DNA from: Micromonospora sp. DSM 45708
GTDB lineage: Bacteria > Actinomycetota > Actinomycetes > Mycobacteriales > Micromonosporaceae
Length of the DNA: 64,000 bases
Assembly: GCF_039566955.1 (NCBI RefSeq)
Contig: NZ_CP154796.1
Span: forward strand, 4,774,001-4,838,000
Direction: 5' to 3'
Each line of letters opens with the position of its first letter. Positions within the stretch are counted from its first letter, which is position 1. The notes beneath the pieces are model-generated. The model was not told the origin of the DNA. It made no database searches and saw only the letters and a list, made by a program, of their open reading frames with translations. Below, in pieces: positions 34,981 through 44,254 of this stretch. Both the position numbers and the translations under genes were made by a program.

Positions 34981-35670
34981 ATGCGGATCGCCATCGCCGG
35001 CGCCGGCAACGTGGGCCGCTCGATCGCCCAGGAGCTGATCGACAACGGCCATCAGGTGATGCTGATCGAGCGGCAGCCCAAGATGCTGCGGCCCGACCGG
35101 GTGCCGACCGCCGACTGGGTGCTGGCCGACGCGTGCGAGCTGGCCAGCCTGGAGGAGGCCGACGTGGCCGGCTGCGACGTGGTGGTCGCGGCCACCGGCG
35201 ACGACAAGGTCAACCTGGTGGTCTCGCTGCTGGCCAAGACCGAGTTCGCGGTGCCCCGGGTGGTGGCCCGGGTCAACCGGGCGGAGAACGAGTGGCTGTT
35301 CACCGAGCAGTGGGGCGTGGACGTCGCGGTCAGCAAGCCACGGGTGATGGCCGCGCTGGTCGAGGAGGCGGTGACCGTCGGCGACCTGGTCCGGCTGATG
35401 ACGTTCCGGCAGGGCGAGGCGAACCTGGTGGAGATCACCCTGCCGCCGACCGCGCCCTACGTGGGGCAGCCGATCCACGCGGTGCCGATTCCCCGGGACG
35501 CGGCGCTGGTGGCGATCCTGCGCGGCAAGCGGGTGCTGGTGCCCACCCCGGACGACCCGATCGAGGCCGGCGACGAGCTGGTGTTCGTGTGCACCGCCGA
35601 GGTGGAGGACGAGGTGCGCGCGGTGATCCTCGGCCCGGAGAGCACCGAGCGGTACCGCGAGCGCTCCTGA
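34981..35670 (+). CDS. TrkA-type potassium-uptake regulatory protein (CeoC-like)
   Basis: A 229-residue RCK protein, second of the pair. The NAD-binding loop is IAGAGNVGRSIAQELI and the acidic end is VMLIERQPKM. The TrkA_N region contains ATGDDKVNLVVSLLAKTEF, and a TrkA_C domain follows from about residue 145 (LVEITLPPTAPYVGQPI). It is translated just 3 nt after its partner, so the two probably act as a heteromeric ring. It is convergent with the DUF3159 gene. Confidence 0.9.
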   Translation: MRIAIAGAGNVGRSIAQELIDNGHQVMLIERQPKMLRPDRVPTADWVLADACELASLEEADVAGCDVVVAATGDDKVNLVVSLLAKTEFAVPRVVARVNRAENEWLFTEQWGVDVAVSKPRVMAALVEEAVTVGDLVRLMTFRQGEANLVEITLPPTAPYVGQPIHAVPIPRDAALVAILRGKRVLVPTPDDPIEAGDELVFVCTAEVEDEVRAVILGPESTERYRERS

Positions 35671-35676
35671 GCGGGC

Positions 35677-36357
35677 TCAGGCCCCCGGCAGCGGGGTCGC
35701 GGCGCCCTCCCGGGTGACCCGGCGCACCACCCAGACCGTGATCAGCAGCAGCAGCGCGTACGGCGGGTAGCCCAGGGCGAGCCGGGCCACGCCGAGCGCG
35801 GTGTCCTGGTGGGCCAGGTAGAGCCCGGCCTGCACGCCGACCTTGGCCAGCCACACCACGCCCCAGAGCACGGTGAGCTGGGTGAACGTGCGCACCAGCT
35901 TGGGGTCGTCGCGCCACTCGGAGCGGCCCTTGGCGACCAGCACCGACCAGATCCAGCCGACCAGCGGCTGCCGGATCGCGGCGGAGAGCAGCAGCGCCAG
36001 GCCGTAGCCGATGCCGTAGAGGATGCCGGGCAGGTAGAAGTCGCGCTCGTTGCCGGTCCGCCAGGCGATGGCCGCGCCGATGCCGACGCCGAACAGCCCG
36101 TTGACCGCGTGCCGCACCGGCCGGCGCTGGACCAGCCGGAGCACGGCGATCAGCAGCGCCACCGCGACCGAGGCGATCACGGCGGGGCGCAGCTCGCCCA
36201 CCACGTTGGCGATCACGAAGACCACCACCGGGATGCTCGACTCGACCAGGCCGCGCCAGCCGCCGAGCTGGTCGGCCATCTGCTCGGCGATGCTGGGCAG
36301 CCGCTCCTCGTCCTGCGGGTCGAGGCCCGACGGGGTGCGCTGCTGTCCGGTCGTCAC
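35677..36357 (-). CDS. DUF3159 family membrane protein
   Basis: A 226-residue integral membrane protein of the actinobacterial DUF3159 family, function unknown. Residues 1-40 are cytoplasmic (EERLPSIAEQMADQLGGWRG). Five or six helices follow, with the polar segment RTGNERDFYLPGILYGIGYG between them. Its GTG overlaps the OB-fold gene stop by 4 nt, so the two are coupled. The same pair (Rv2694c-Rv2693c, from memory) flanks the ceoBC genes in M. tuberculosis. Confidence 0.87.
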   Translation of the reverse strand: MTTGQQRTPSGLDPQDEERLPSIAEQMADQLGGWRGLVESSIPVVVFVIANVVGELRPAVIASVAVALLIAVLRLVQRRPVRHAVNGLFGVGIGAAIAWRTGNERDFYLPGILYGIGYGLALLLSAAIRQPLVGWIWSVLVAKGRSEWRDDPKLVRTFTQLTVLWGVVWLAKVGVQAGLYLAHQDTALGVARLALGYPPYALLLLITVWVVRRVTREGAATPLPGA

Positions 36358-36734
36358 TTCGGCGGCTCCAGCTCGTAGTACGGGTTGTAGATCACCTTGC
36401 GGTCGTCCCGCACGGCCACCCGGCCGCGGGCGGTGAGGTGCCGGCCCGGCTCGATCCCGGCGATGTGCCGCCGGCCCAGCCAGACCAGCGTGACCACGTC
36501 GTTGCCGTCGTAGAGGTCGGCCTCCAGCGTGGGCAGGTTGGTGCGCGGCGTGTAGACCACGGTGCGCAGCCGCCCGGCCACCGCGACGACCTGGCCGCGG
36601 TTGCACTGGTGGGTGGGGGTGCCGCCGGACTCGGCGCTCTCCCGGCGCAGCTCCTGCGCCTCGATCTCGGCCTCGCTCGCGGTGAACCGTTGCAGCAGCC
36701 GCCGCAGCGACACCCGGCCCTGGTCGGTCGTCAT
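36354..36734 (-). CDS. OB-fold nucleic-acid-binding domain protein
   Basis: A 126-residue protein. After a helical lead with many Glu and Arg residues, residues about 45-120 form an OB-fold of the RecG wedge/tRNA-anticodon type. Recognisable strands are VVAVAGRLRTVVYTP, LEADLYDGNDVVTLVWLG and HLTARGRVAVRDD. It probably binds single-stranded nucleic acid or a protein partner. It is coupled to the DUF3159 membrane-protein gene downstream. The combination is conserved in actinobacteria, yet its role is unassigned. Confidence 0.85.
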   Translation of the reverse strand: MTTDQGRVSLRRLLQRFTASEAEIEAQELRRESAESGGTPTHQCNRGQVVAVAGRLRTVVYTPRTNLPTLEADLYDGNDVVTLVWLGRRHIAGIEPGRHLTARGRVAVRDDRKVIYNPYYELEPPK

Positions 36735-36850
36735 GACCTCCGCGTCACCCTCTCCGCGCCGGGGTCCCGCGGGTGGCGGAACCGTCCCGCCAGCGTACGC
36801 CGGTCCGGCCCGACGGCGGGACCGGCGGCACGCCGGATGCGCACACGCGG

Positions 36851-36893
36851 CGGGCCCGGTCCGGTCGGCTCGGGGCCGACCGGACCGGGCCCG
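36851..36893 (-). terminator. Hairpin after DUF3710 gene
   Basis: A perfect 19-bp stem (CGGGCCCGGTCCGGTCGGC with its complement) and 5-nt loop TCGGG begins 13 nt beyond the DUF3710 stop, read leftward. Confidence 0.85.
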
Positions 36894-36905
36894 GCACGGT
36901 GTGGC

Positions 36906-37550
36906 TCAGACCTCCTGCGGGCCGGCGGCCTGCTGCTCGGCGGCCTGCTGCTCGGCGACCTCGCGGGGCAGCCGCAGCGGCAGCGGCTCGCGGACCGGCT
37001 TGGCCTCCTGGCCGCGGTCCACCACCAGGCCGTCCAGGCAGGCCGCGAGCGGGCCGGCGGCGGCCGGGTCGGTGGCCGCCTGGCCCTGGAAGACGCCCCG
37101 CACCATCCAGCGCGGCCCGTCGACGCCGATGAACCGCAGGTCGGTCACGCCGTCCGGGGTGCGGACCTGGGCCCGCAGCTCGGTGCCGCGCTCTCCCTCG
37201 ACCTCCTGGGCGGCGGCGCCGTCGTTCAGCAGCGAGGTGCGGATCTCCTCGCGCACCTCGTCCCAGATGCCCTCCGAGCGGGGTGCGGCGAACACGCCGA
37301 GCTGCAACGCGTTCTGCCCGTGCACCAGCACCACCTGCTGGATCACGCCCTGCGGGTCGGCCTGCACCCGCACCTCCACGTCCGGCACCGCCGGGATCTG
37401 GAGGCTGCCCAGGTCGAGCCGGGGCGCGTCGGGCGCCTCGCTGACGTCGTAGGGGCCGCGAGCCGGCGCCGCCGGGGTCTCCTCGGCGTCGAGGACCCCG
37501 TTGTCACGCCCGTGCCGCGCCTCGTCGGCCCGCTTCCGGGAGAAGATCAC
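36906..37550 (-). CDS. DUF3710 family protein
   Basis: A 214-residue soluble protein of the actinobacterial DUF3710 family (Rv2696c-like), function unknown. It starts MIFSRKRAD and has an acidic variable region (residues 15-50). The conserved core runs from LDLGSLQIPAVPDVEVRVQ through VLVHGQNALQLGVFAAPRSE to the GVDGPRWMVRGVFQG block. The GTG start lies nine bases after GGAGG. It is transcribed leftward just after dut (25-nt gap), so dut and this gene probably share an mRNA. Confidence 0.87.
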   Translation of the reverse strand: MIFSRKRADEARHGRDNGVLDAEETPAAPARGPYDVSEAPDAPRLDLGSLQIPAVPDVEVRVQADPQGVIQQVVLVHGQNALQLGVFAAPRSEGIWDEVREEIRTSLLNDGAAAQEVEGERGTELRAQVRTPDGVTDLRFIGVDGPRWMVRGVFQGQAATDPAAAGPLAACLDGLVVDRGQEAKPVREPLPLRLPREVAEQQAAEQQAAGPQEV

Positions 37551-37575
37551 TGCGCCCACCCTCCGCTGTTCGCAC

Positions 37576-38073
37576 TCACCCTGCCACCTCTTCGCTCTGC
37601 CCGCCGCCCGGAGCCGGAACCAGCCCGGCGTGCCCGCCGGTGGACCCGTGCCCGCCGGTCCCGCGCCGGGACCCGGGCAGCTCGGCCACCGGCCGGAACT
37701 CGGCCCGGGCGACCCGCTGGACCACCAGCTGCGCGATCCGGTCGCCCCGGCTGATCCGCGCCGGCGTGTCCCGATCATGGTTGATCAGGTTGACCAGGAT
37801 CTCACCCCGGTAGCCGGCGTCGACCGTACCGGGCGCGTTGAGCACCGTCACGCCGAGCCTGGCGGCCAGCCCCGACCGGGGGTGGACCAGCCCGACGTAC
37901 CCCTCCGGCAGCGCCACGGCCACGCCGGTGGGCACCAACGCCCGCCCACCGGGCGGCAGCTCCACGTCCGCGGCGGCCACCAGGTCCGCGCCGGCGTCGC
38001 CGGGATGGGCGTACGCCGGCAGCGGCAGCTCCGGGTCGAGCTGCCGCACGGGCACGGGTACGACATCTGTCAC
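37576..38073 (-). CDS. dut: Deoxyuridine 5'-triphosphate nucleotidohydrolase (dUTPase)
   Basis: Hydrolyses dUTP to dUMP and pyrophosphate, keeping uracil out of DNA and feeding thymidylate synthesis. The 165-residue product carries all five trimeric dUTPase motifs: [45 protein letters not shown] and the C-terminal arm [14 protein letters not shown]. The arm Phe of the classic GTGGFGSTG is His here. The product is slightly longer than average because of a C-terminal tail. It is divergent from the DUF3093 gene. Confidence 0.96.
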   Translation of the reverse strand: MTDVVPVPVRQLDPELPLPAYAHPGDAGADLVAAADVELPPGGRALVPTGVAVALPEGYVGLVHPRSGLAARLGVTVLNAPGTVDAGYRGEILVNLINHDRDTPARISRGDRIAQLVVQRVARAEFRPVAELPGSRRGTGGHGSTGGHAGLVPAPGGGQSEEVAG

Positions 38074-38155
38074 GGTCAGCCTCTTCCGTCCGGTCCTCGG
38101 GGTGCCCTGCCATCCTGCCGGTTGGCCGGCCCGCCGCGCGCCGTACCCTCGCAGT

Positions 38156-38647
38156 GTGCGTCAGTCGTCATCCCCGGCCGCCCCGACGGAAACCCCCGCG
38201 CCGTACGCGGAGCGCCTGGGGCTGCCCTGGTGGGCCTGGCCCGCCGGGCTGGCCGTGGCCGGGCTGCTCGCCGCCGAGCTGTGGCTGGGCGCGATCGGGT
38301 TCCGGGCCTGGCTGCCGTTCGTGCTGCTGCTCCCCGGCACGGTGGCCGCCCTGTGGTGGCTGGGCCGCATCCGGGTCGAGGTCCGCGACGGCGAGCTGCG
38401 GGTCGACGACGCCCACCTCCCGGTGCGCCACGTCGCGGACGCGGTGCCGCTGGACGCGGCCGGCCGGCGCGAGGTGCTCGGCGTCGGCGCCGATCCGCTC
38501 GCGTTCGTGGTGCAGCGTCCCTGGATCGGCGGCGCCGTCCAGGTGGTGCTGGACGACCCGGCGGACCCCACCCCGTTCTGGGTGGTCAGCACCCGGCACC
38601 CGGTGGAGCTGGCGACCGCGCTGCTGGCCGCCCGCGACGCCGCCTGA
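38156..38647 (+). CDS. DUF3093 family membrane protein
   Basis: A 163-residue protein of the actinobacterial DUF3093 family. Residues 1-20 carry [16 protein letters not shown], leading into two adjacent membrane helices (about 28-45 and 52-70). A PH-like soluble domain follows ([37 protein letters not shown]). Function is unknown. The GTG giving MRQSSSPA is in frame. It matches the position of Rv2698 next to dut in M. tuberculosis. Confidence 0.87.
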   Translation: MRQSSSPAAPTETPAPYAERLGLPWWAWPAGLAVAGLLAAELWLGAIGFRAWLPFVLLLPGTVAALWWLGRIRVEVRDGELRVDDAHLPVRHVADAVPLDAAGRREVLGVGADPLAFVVQRPWIGGAVQVVLDDPADPTPFWVVSTRHPVELATALLAARDAA

Positions 38648-38665
38648 CCGCCTCCCGCCCGGCCG

Positions 38666-39499
38666 TCAGCCCCGCTTGTGGGGCAGGCCGCGCGACGTGT
38701 GCCGGAGGTCCTTGCGGAGCTGCTCGCCGAGCGCGCGGGTGGCCCGCCGGTTGAGGTAGCCGGCCACCGCGGCGCCGGTCAGGAACGGCCCGAGCGTGGT
38801 GAGGTTGCGGCCGAAGCGACGCAGCAGGCTGTCCCGCAGCTCCCGGCGCGCGGCGGTGCCCAGCACGGCGCTCACCCCGACGCCGGGCATCATCGGGTTG
38901 ATCCCCCGCTGGCCGGCCCAGGACTGCACCAGCGCCACGGCACGCGCGGTGCCGCCGGTGGGCAGCGGCATCCGGTGGAGTTCGTGCAGCTCCCCGATGA
39001 GCTTCAACTCGATCGCCACCACGGCGACCGTCTCGGCGGCCAGCAGGACCGGGGCGGAGAGCAGGGTGGGCGTGACCGCCCACTCGACCGCGGCGACCCC
39101 GCCGCCGGCCGCGCCGACCCCGGCGGTGGCCCGGGACGCGTTGCGGACCAGCCGGTCGGCGAGCGCGTCGTCGTCCAGGCCGGGGAAGTGCCGCCGCAGC
39201 GTGGCGAGGTCACGGATCGGCACGTGCGGCGCGACCTCGGCGACGGTGTCCGTCATCCAGCGCAGCGCCGCCCTGGGCTTGAACAGGTCGGTGAGGCCGC
39301 GCGCCCGCGCCTGGCCGACCAGCCGGACCAGCAGTTGCCGGCGGCGGGCCGGGGCGATGTCGTCGGCGGTCAGGGCGGCGACCGTGGCGCCCAGCTCCTC
39401 GCCGGTCCCGCCGGCCGGGCCCGGGGCGGCGGGTGTCGGTCCCGTCTCCGGGACTGGCGTCCGGTCGGTCCCGCCGTCCCGCTCGCTGCGCTCGCTCAC
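38666..39499 (-). CDS. Hypothetical protein with hydrophobic central region
   Basis: A 277-residue protein of unknown function. The first nine residues, MSERSERDG, come from a repetitive GAGCG-type sequence related to the psuK start repeat. After a Pro/Gly-rich linker, residues about 40-120 are helical and charged. Residues about 125-170 are hydrophobic (APVLLAAETVAVVAIELKLI), and a helical region with an RRELRDSLLRRFGRN stretch and another hydrophobic segment follows. It may be peripheral or integral in the membrane. The GTG start could be later, since the first part is low complexity. Confidence 0.7.
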   Translation of the reverse strand: MSERSERDGGTDRTPVPETGPTPAAPGPAGGTGEELGATVAALTADDIAPARRRQLLVRLVGQARARGLTDLFKPRAALRWMTDTVAEVAPHVPIRDLATLRRHFPGLDDDALADRLVRNASRATAGVGAAGGGVAAVEWAVTPTLLSAPVLLAAETVAVVAIELKLIGELHELHRMPLPTGGTARAVALVQSWAGQRGINPMMPGVGVSAVLGTAARRELRDSLLRRFGRNLTTLGPFLTGAAVAGYLNRRATRALGEQLRKDLRHTSRGLPHKRG

Positions 39500-39585
39500 C
39501 CGTCCGCCCTCCTGCTCCGCGCGGCGTGGCAGCCGCCCGTACGAGTCAAGCAGCTTCCGGCCACCGGCGCACGGCGGCTCGAACA

Positions 39586-39613
39586 GCGGCGGCCCCGGCG
39601 AGGAGGCCGCCGC
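39586..39613 (-). terminator. Hairpin after DUF4193 gene
   Basis: A 9-bp GC stem (GCGGCGGCC with GGCCGCCGC) with a 10-nt loop lies 19 nt beyond the DUF4193 stop. Confidence 0.55.
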
Positions 39614-39631
39614 CGGTGTCCCGGCTCGGGA

Positions 39632-39928
39632 TCAGACGCACTCGCGGCAGATCAGGTCGCCGTTGCGCTCGACCGCCAGCTGGCTGCGGTGGTGGACCAG
39701 GAAGCAGCGGGCGCAGCGGAACTCGTCCTGCTGCATCGGGAGCACCTTGACCGTGAGCTCCTCGTCGGCCAGGTCGGCGCCGGGCAGCTCGAAGCTCTCG
39801 GCCACTTCGGCCTCGTCGACGTCCACAGCACCCGACTGTGAGTCGACCCGCCGGGCCTTGAGCTCCTCGAGGCTGTCCTCGCCGAGGTCGACCTCGTCGC
39901 GACGCGGGGCGTCGTAGTCGGTGGCCAT
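39632..39928 (-). CDS. DUF4193 family zinc-ribbon-like protein
   Basis: A 98-residue protein of the DUF4193 family, widespread in Actinobacteria, function unknown. It starts MATDYDAPRRDEVDL. It has an acidic helix (SLEELKARR) and a C-terminal zinc-ribbon-like pair of Cys motifs: CARCFLVHH and, at the end, CRECV. It sits in the same place as Rv2699c. It is divergent from the Cei-like gene across an unusually long 423-nt gap, which suggests regulated promoters. Confidence 0.88.
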   Translation of the reverse strand: MATDYDAPRRDEVDLGEDSLEELKARRVDSQSGAVDVDEAEVAESFELPGADLADEELTVKVLPMQQDEFRCARCFLVHHRSQLAVERNGDLICRECV

Positions 39929-40351
39929 CGGTTTCACTCTCCAATATCGATATGGTCGCTGCCGGTTGTAACGCCGGACGACGCCGTTTCGGTTCCCCTG
40001 GCCGGCCACCAACTGTGTCGGGCACCCGACCCGACGACCGGTGGGCCGGGTTCGCCGGAGCGGAACCCTCCGGCGAGCGCGGAACCTTACCCCCCCTTTG
40101 GGCGAGGCATGTATACCGCCCTCGCGGGAGAGATGTACGCCCCTGCGCCCGAAGTTGTTCCCAATGTGACTCAGGCGACACGAAGATAGGGGTAGTCCTA
40201 CCCGTTCCCCCAGTGGCGCGCCAGCATGTCGGACTGTTTCCACGCGGGAGCCGGACAAGGGTTAACCTCAGCGGCGTACTTCGACGGCCGACAGACGCGG
40301 CCCGACCGCGGCGGCCGCCGCCACCCAATCACTGTCCGGGGAGCGCCCAGG
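39929..40351. other. Long divergent intergenic region
   Basis: 423 nt between the DUF4193 and Cei-like genes. It contains the short palindrome GGGTAGTCCTACCC (40190-40203) and the palindromic GGTTAACC near 40259. It also holds a candidate small ORF at 40109-40189 (26 codons, MYTALAGEMYAPAPEVVPN...) with weak ribosome-site support. Base composition is visibly less GC-rich than the surrounding genes. No known RNA family was recognised. Confidence 0.5.
40190..40203. promoter_or_regulatory. Palindrome GGGTAGTCCTACCC
   Basis: A perfect 6-bp inverted repeat around TC, about 150 nt upstream of the Cei-like start. It could be an operator or part of a leader structure. No factor is assigned. Confidence 0.35.
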
Positions 40352-40882
40352 ATGAGTTTTGCGCGAGTGCGGGCACTCGTTGTCGTCGGACTGCTGGCGG
40401 TCATCGCCCTGGTCTTCGTGGTCGTCGCCGTGGTCCGCGACAGTCAGGGCTCGGCCGGCACCGCCGCCGACTGCCCAGACGGTTGGCCGCTGGTCGACCT
40501 GCGACTGCGTGAGCAGAAAGACGTGAAGATCAACGTCTACAACGCCACCGACGAGTCCGGCCGGGCCGGCGGCGTGGCGGACGACTTCCGCAACCGTAAG
40601 TTCCAGGTCAAGAAGGTCGGCAACGAGTCGAAGGAGGTCGACGGCGTGGCGGTGCTGCGCTTCGGCCCCAAGGGCGTCGGCTCGGCCCACCTGCTGCGGG
40701 CCTACTTCCTCAACAACGCCGAACGGGTCTTCCAGCCGGACCGCAAGGACGACACCGTCGACGTGGTCCTCGGCAACGGGTTCCAGCAGTTGGCCACCAC
40801 CACCGAGGTGAACCAGTCGCTGGGCGACCTGGGCGCTCCCGAGGCGCCGCCCGAGACGTGCCCGATGCCGGCCGAGAAGTGA
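40352..40882 (+). CDS. Cei-like envelope protein (LytR C-terminal domain)
   Basis: A 176-residue protein. One N-terminal helix (about 8-28, ALVVVGLLAVIALVFVVVAV) leads to an extracytoplasmic LytR C-terminal-type domain. Its hallmark is INVYNATDESGRAGGVADDF, with KKVGNESKEVDGVAVLRFGP further on. M. tuberculosis Rv2700 (Cei, cell-envelope integrity) has the same layout and the same position between DUF4193 and suhB, recalled from memory. Two cysteines (ADCPDG and ETCPMP) may pair. The ATG has a GGGGAG site 11 bases upstream. Confidence 0.85.
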   Translation: MSFARVRALVVVGLLAVIALVFVVVAVVRDSQGSAGTAADCPDGWPLVDLRLREQKDVKINVYNATDESGRAGGVADDFRNRKFQVKKVGNESKEVDGVAVLRFGPKGVGSAHLLRAYFLNNAERVFQPDRKDDTVDVVLGNGFQQLATTTEVNQSLGDLGAPEAPPETCPMPAEK

Positions 40883-40916
40883 CCGCGGGCCGGTCCGCCG
40901 GCCCGACGACGACGCA

Positions 40917-40946
40917 GGGCGGTCTCCGCGGTCCGGGAGGCCGCCC
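40917..40946. terminator. Hairpin between convergent Cei-like and suhB genes
   Basis: An imperfect stem GGGCGGTCTCC / GGGAGGCCGCCC lies about 35 nt from each stop and could serve both genes. Confidence 0.5.
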
Positions 40947-40976
40947 TCGTCGCGTACCCGTCGGACGGGTGACCGG

Positions 40977-41798
40977 TCAGGGGCCGCCGTCGGCGTCCAG
41001 GTCGGCGAGCCGGGTGTGCAGCGGGCCGTGCAGCGCCGGCGGCGCGGCGAGCACCAGGTCCGGTCCGGCGGGTCGGCCGGACAACCCGGTCACCAGCAGC
41101 CCCGCCTCCCGGGCGACCAGCCCGCCCGCGGCGAGGTCCCAGGCGGCCAGCCCCTTCTCGAAGTAGGCGTCCACCCGTCCCTCGGCGGCCAGGCAGAGGT
41201 CGAGCGCAGCCGCGCCCATCCGGCGGAGGTCGCGCACGTGCGGGATCAGCTCGGCGACCACCCGCGCCTGGTGCGCGCGGCGGGCGGCGGCGTACCCGAA
41301 ACCGGTGGCGACCAGCGCCTGCCCGAGGTCGGCCTCGGCGGAGCAGCGCAGCCGCCGGCCGTCCCGCCAGGCGCCGCCGCCCGCGGTCGCGGTCCACTCC
41401 TCGCCGGTGAACACGTTGCGCACCACCCCGGCGACGACCTCGCCGGCCACCTCGGCGGCGAGCGAGACGGCACAGTAGGGCAGCCCGTAGAGGTAGTTGA
41501 CGGTGCCGTCGATCGGATCGACGATCCAGCGCACCCCGTCCCCCGCGGCCGGGCCGGTCTCGTCCACGCCGTACTCCTCGCCCAGCACCGCGTCGCCGGG
41601 CCGCCGGGCCCGCAACGCGGCCAGCACCTGCCGCTCCACCGCGCGGTCGGCGGCGGTGACCACGTCGGTCGCGGTGCTCTTGGTCGCCGCCACCGAGACG
41701 CCCTCGGCACGCATCCGGTGGGCGGTGGCCGCGGCGTCCCGGGCCACCTCGACGGCGATGGTGAGCAATTCCCGCGGTGTGGGCGCCGAGGCGATCAT
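40977..41798 (-). CDS. suhB: Inositol monophosphatase family protein
   Basis: A Mg2+-dependent phosphatase acting on inositol-1-phosphate or a related sugar phosphate. The 273-residue product has the metal-binding motifs GEEYG and [15 protein letters not shown], plus the C-terminal signature [14 protein letters not shown]. Family members make free inositol for phosphatidylinositol and mycothiol in actinobacteria. In M. tuberculosis suhB (Rv2701c) also precedes the sigA region. It is divergent from sigA across a 283-nt gap. Confidence 0.92.
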   Translation of the reverse strand: MIASAPTPRELLTIAVEVARDAAATAHRMRAEGVSVAATKSTATDVVTAADRAVERQVLAALRARRPGDAVLGEEYGVDETGPAAGDGVRWIVDPIDGTVNYLYGLPYCAVSLAAEVAGEVVAGVVRNVFTGEEWTATAGGGAWRDGRRLRCSAEADLGQALVATGFGYAAARRAHQARVVAELIPHVRDLRRMGAAALDLCLAAEGRVDAYFEKGLAAWDLAAGGLVAREAGLLVTGLSGRPAGPDLVLAAPPALHGPLHTRLADLDADGGP

Positions 41799-41936
41799 GT
41801 CCGTCCCCTTCCCGCACGACCGGACCGGCCTGGCCGCGCGTGAGTATCATCCTTACAAAGTCCACATCTGCGCCCAATCGGCGGTCCCGGACCGCCGGTA
41901 CGCCGTGCTGCGCAGGATGATCGCGGCAGACGGCGT

Positions 41937-41942
41937 TACAAT
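41937..41942 (+). promoter_or_regulatory. Candidate -10 element upstream of sigA
   Basis: TACAAT lies about 140 nt before the sigA start in the suhB-sigA gap. No good TTGACA-like hexamer stands at 16-18 nt spacing, so this is only a -10-like match. The rest of the 283-nt gap shows no recognised feature. Confidence 0.3.
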
Positions 41943-42081
41943 TCACCCTGCCCACGCGCCACGGACCGCCAACGACCGGACGGACCGGGACACGGGGGTC
42001 CCTCAACGACTCGCCCGGCACGGCCCCGTGCTGCGCCGGACGACCCGGCCGTGCTCGCTCTTCGCCTCCGGAAGGTCATTC

Positions 42082-43683
<1,602 letters not shown>

Positions 43684-43730
43684 CCGCACACGTCAACCAG
43701 TCGTGTCGGTTTGATCACCAACCGTAGAAC

Positions 43731-43747
43731 ACCGATCGTTGATCGGT
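43731..43747 (+). terminator. Weak hairpin after sigA
   Basis: ACCGATC-GTT-GATCGGT forms a 7-bp stem 48 nt past the sigA stop. It is short and lacks an immediate T run, so read-through to the next gene is possible. Confidence 0.4.
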
Positions 43748-43930
43748 CGGTTGCCTGTTTGTGATCGTTGACGTGGCACCCTTGGTGCACGGCACACTGT
43801 CTTCCACGCCAGGTGTGACCTCGGTCCCCCGCGGGCACACAGGGAAGGCAGCGCCCGAGATGGGTGTTGCAGGATAGGTGAGCAACGACCGACGAGTGTG
43901 TTCATCGGTGACGACCAGAGGAGGAAGGCG

Positions 43931-44164
43931 ATGACCCCGACCCTCACGCCGCCGCCCGAGACGGTGAGCCCCCCGGCCGCCGATGAACGGTGCGACCGCT
44001 GTAATGCTGCCGGCAAGCTCCGGATCACCCTCTCGGGTGGGAGCGAGCTGGTGTTCTGTGGGCACCACGCGAACAAGTACGCGGAGGATCTCGTGAAGAT
44101 CACCGTGCGGTACGCGACGGACCCGGAGTTCAGTTGGCGCGGCACCGATCTCATGGCGAACTGA
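43931..44164 (+). CDS. DUF7455-type small zinc-ribbon-like protein
   Basis: A 77-residue protein. The conserved features are DERCDRCNAAGKLRI, GSELVFCGHHANKY and a C-terminal WRGTDLMAN. The two Cys plus Cys-Gly-His-His pattern looks like a small metal-binding domain. Proteins of this type often follow the principal sigma factor gene in actinobacteria. Function is unknown. The ATG has an excellent GAGGAGGAAGG ribosome site. A strong intrinsic terminator follows. Confidence 0.82.
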   Translation: MTPTLTPPPETVSPPAADERCDRCNAAGKLRITLSGGSELVFCGHHANKYAEDLVKITVRYATDPEFSWRGTDLMAN

Positions 44165-44194
44165 GTCCGACAGACAATCCGTAACTCGACATAA

Positions 44195-44235
44195 CCGACC
44201 GGAGACGCCCAGACGGGCGTCTCCGGTCGGTTTTT
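44195..44235 (+). terminator. Strong intrinsic terminator
   Basis: A perfect 16-bp stem (CCGACCGGAGACGCCC with its complement), loop AGAC and a TTTTT run. It is the clearest Rho-independent terminator of the window. Confidence 0.95.
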
Positions 44236-44254
44236 CGCGTCGGGTGGGCGCTCC

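Noticed and set aside
32116..35478. A 1120-codon minus-strand frame across the permease and trkA genes
   Set aside because: It crosses two divergent real operons and has shadow composition throughout.
40255..40275. IdeR/DtxR box near GGGTTAACCTC
   Set aside because: Only the inner GGTTAACC is symmetric; it departs from the 19-bp TTAGGTTAGGCTAACCTAA consensus too much.
43768..43798. Promoter TTGACG...CACACT upstream of the DUF7455 gene
   Set aside because: Spacing is 19 nt and the -10 match is poor; not listed as a feature.
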